Assembly (NCBI GenBank): GCA_023807065.1
Contig: JAJJLU010000851.1
Coordinates: 1 to 16,501 of the forward strand
Source of the DNA: Isotricha intestinalis
Taxonomy: Eukaryota > Ciliophora > Litostomatea > Vestibuliferida > Isotrichidae
DNA: 16,501 nt
Direction: 5' to 3'
Shown: one piece after another, positions 16,470 to 16,501 of the stretch
How the letters are laid out: the number at the start of each line of letters is the position of its first letter
Position numbering within the stretch: the stretch's first letter is position 1
Translations under genes and position numbers: made by a program
The notes under the pieces: model-generated
What the model was told of the DNA's origin: nothing
The model's input: the letters and a program-made list of their open reading frames with translations, nothing else
The model's database searches: none

Positions 16470-16501
16470 GGGGATTGGGGATTGGGGATTGGGGATTGGG
16501 G
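16470..16501 (+). repeat. Telomere repeat (GGGGATT)n at the right end
   Basis: Four exact GGGGATT units followed by GGGG run to the last base of the window, with the G-rich strand reading 5' to 3' toward the end, as a right-hand telomere must. The five G4 tracts could form a G-quadruplex. The repeat is close to the Tetrahymena GGGGTT and Oxytricha/Euplotes GGGGTTTT types but has an extra A. Only the start of the array is present, so true length is unknown. Confidence 0.9.

Overview
This is a very AT-rich eukaryotic window, with three long uninterrupted genes, one gene broken across three reading frames, and several stretches of decayed coding sequence. The right edge (16470-16501) is a clean (GGGGATT)n run, read as a telomere. 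This G-strand repeat is one A longer than the Tetrahymena GGGGTT repeat. The contents point to a ciliate macronuclear chromosome end: a calcium-dependent protein kinase with EF-hands, a giant PAS-containing membrane protein of the tiny-macrocysts (TmcB) type, and a zinc-finger type I membrane protein. The genes read without a break in the standard code: Gln is CAA and TGA ends two of the genes. That argues against Tetrahymena, Paramecium, Ichthyophthirius and Euplotes codes. A standard-code ciliate is the best guess, for example a litostome such as a rumen trichostome. That placement is inference.

Layout from left to right: 1-1000 holds a decayed BEACH-domain gene (+). 1035-2580 is non-coding, with a weak minus-strand relic near 2195-2471. 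2581-5454 (+) encodes a predicted type I membrane protein with three ectodomain repeats of about 190 residues and a cytosolic RING-like plus LIM-like zinc tail. 5455-6018 is a convergent spacer. 6019-11385 (-) encodes the TmcB-like PAS membrane protein. 11750-13138 (-) encodes the CDPK. 13139-14181 is a divergent spacer with a pyrimidine-rich tract that may be another relic. 14182-15910 (+) is an unrecognised helical protein gene in three frames. 15911-16469 is a subtelomeric spacer, followed by the telomere.

The intact genes suggest membrane sensing and calcium signalling: a repeat-bearing receptor-like protein with a possible ubiquitin-ligase tail, a PAS-linked multi-pass membrane protein, and a calcium-regulated kinase. 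Their functional linkage is only a guess, because ciliate neighbours need not be co-regulated. The most unusual items are the ectodomain repeat/RING/LIM architecture, the double same-direction frame change in the last gene, the telomere repeat, and the chromosome-end gene graveyard containing a BEACH relic. No tRNA, rRNA, transposon or CRISPR array was seen.
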